DNA of 5,404 nucleotides from 66-474 sp035717365 (GTDB lineage Bacteria > Pseudomonadota > Gammaproteobacteria > Xanthomonadales > Rhodanobacteraceae). The translations under genes and the position numbers were made by a program. Every line of letters begins with the position of its first letter. The stretch's first letter is position 1. Where the stretch lies: assembly GCA_035717365.1 (NCBI GenBank), contig DASTIS010000255.1:1-5404 (forward strand), given 5' to 3'. Under the pieces are notes generated by a model. It made no database searches. It was given only the letters and a program-made list of their open reading frames with translations, and was not told the origin of the DNA. Shown piece after piece: positions 5,174-5,404 of this stretch.

Positions 5174-5404
5174 ATCGCAACCGAAAACAAGAAGAACCGG
5201 CGCAACCAGGAGATCCGTGTCCCGCAGGTGCGGGTGATCGGCGCCGATGGGGAACAGGTCGGAATCCTCGAGCGTGACGAGGCATTGGCGTTGGCCGAGG
5301 AAGCGGGCCTGGATCTGGTCGAGATCCAGCCGACCGCCGAGCCTCCCGTGTGCCGGATCATGGATTTCGGCAAGTTCAAGTTCGACCAACAGAAAAAGGC
5401 CAAT
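5174..5404 (+). CDS. infC: translation initiation factor IF-3, 3'-truncated, ATC start
   Basis: IF-3 binds the 30S subunit, keeps it apart from 50S and rejects wrong start codons and wrong initiator tRNA. The 77 visible codons form nearly the whole N-terminal domain: NRRNQEIRVPQVRVIG at residues 8-23, DLVEIQPTAEPPVCRIMDFGKFKF at about 47-70, and the start of the Lys-rich linker (QQKKAN). The frame is open to the window end, so roughly the last 100 residues lie outside. Translation must begin at ATC 5174: the Shine-Dalgarno AGGAGA is seven bases upstream, an in-frame stop is at 5156-5158, and the first standard start codon downstream (GTG 5228) would cut into the conserved domain. E. coli infC likewise uses a non-canonical start (AUU), which lets IF-3 repress its own synthesis. 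It is cotranscribed with thrS across a 48-base gap. A caller limited to ATG/GTG/TTG would miss or shorten this gene. Confidence 0.96.
   Translation, partial: MATENKKNRRNQEIRVPQVRVIGADGEQVGILERDEALALAEEAGLDLVEIQPTAEPPVCRIMDFGKFKFDQQKKAN

Noticed and set aside
3074..5389. 771-codon open frame on the minus strand opposite thrS
   Set aside because: It is antisense to thrS and infC, whose domains and motifs are unmistakable. Long antisense frames are common in GC-rich genes, and its translation has no recognisable domain.

Overview
The window is GC-rich and reads as chromosomal DNA from a gammaproteobacterium, probably of the Xanthomonadaceae/Rhodanobacteraceae group (Lysobacterales). This rests on three things: the thrS-infC gene order, the close fit of the ThrS and IF-3 sequences to that group from memory, and GTCATTCC-type short repeats between genes. 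The family placement is inference and no search was run.

Layout, left to right. (1) Positions 2-982 (+) hold the C-terminal two thirds or so of an SLC45/GPH-like sugar transporter of the major facilitator superfamily. (2) Positions 1043-1504 (-) hold a small hemerythrin-like (HHE) metal-binding protein, convergent with the transporter. (3) Positions 1750-2541 (+) hold a six-helix DUF1275/YoaK-family membrane protein, divergent from the hemerythrin gene; its start codon overlaps a promoter-like -10 box. (4) Positions 2604-2806 (-) hold a complete tRNA-Val(GAC) unit with promoter, tRNA with encoded CCA, and intrinsic terminator. (5) Positions 2807-3211 are the leader region of thrS. It carries a possible promoter, a six-codon reading frame with two adjacent Thr codons, a strong intrinsic terminator with a competing stem, a REPIN-like pair of inverted repeats and a pyrimidine-rich degenerate heptamer array that runs up to the start codon. 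(6) Positions 3212-5125 (+) hold complete thrS (threonyl-tRNA synthetase). (7) Positions 5174-5404 (+) hold the first 77 codons of infC (translation initiation factor IF-3), which begins at an ATC codon.

The right half is the start of the conserved translation operon thrS-infC-(rpmI-rplT-pheST further on in relatives). thrS charges tRNA-Thr, and infC encodes the factor that polices start codons. The non-canonical ATC start is the known autoregulatory device of infC in a variant form. The left half is a set of unrelated single genes (transport, metal/oxygen binding, unknown membrane function) with no evident joint pathway.

The most interesting stretch is 2823-3211. The thrS leader has parts that could form a Thr-responsive transcription attenuator, followed by a repeat insertion that has apparently supplied all the sequence next to the thrS start, leaving no Shine-Dalgarno motif. 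No wholly new multi-gene system is visible.
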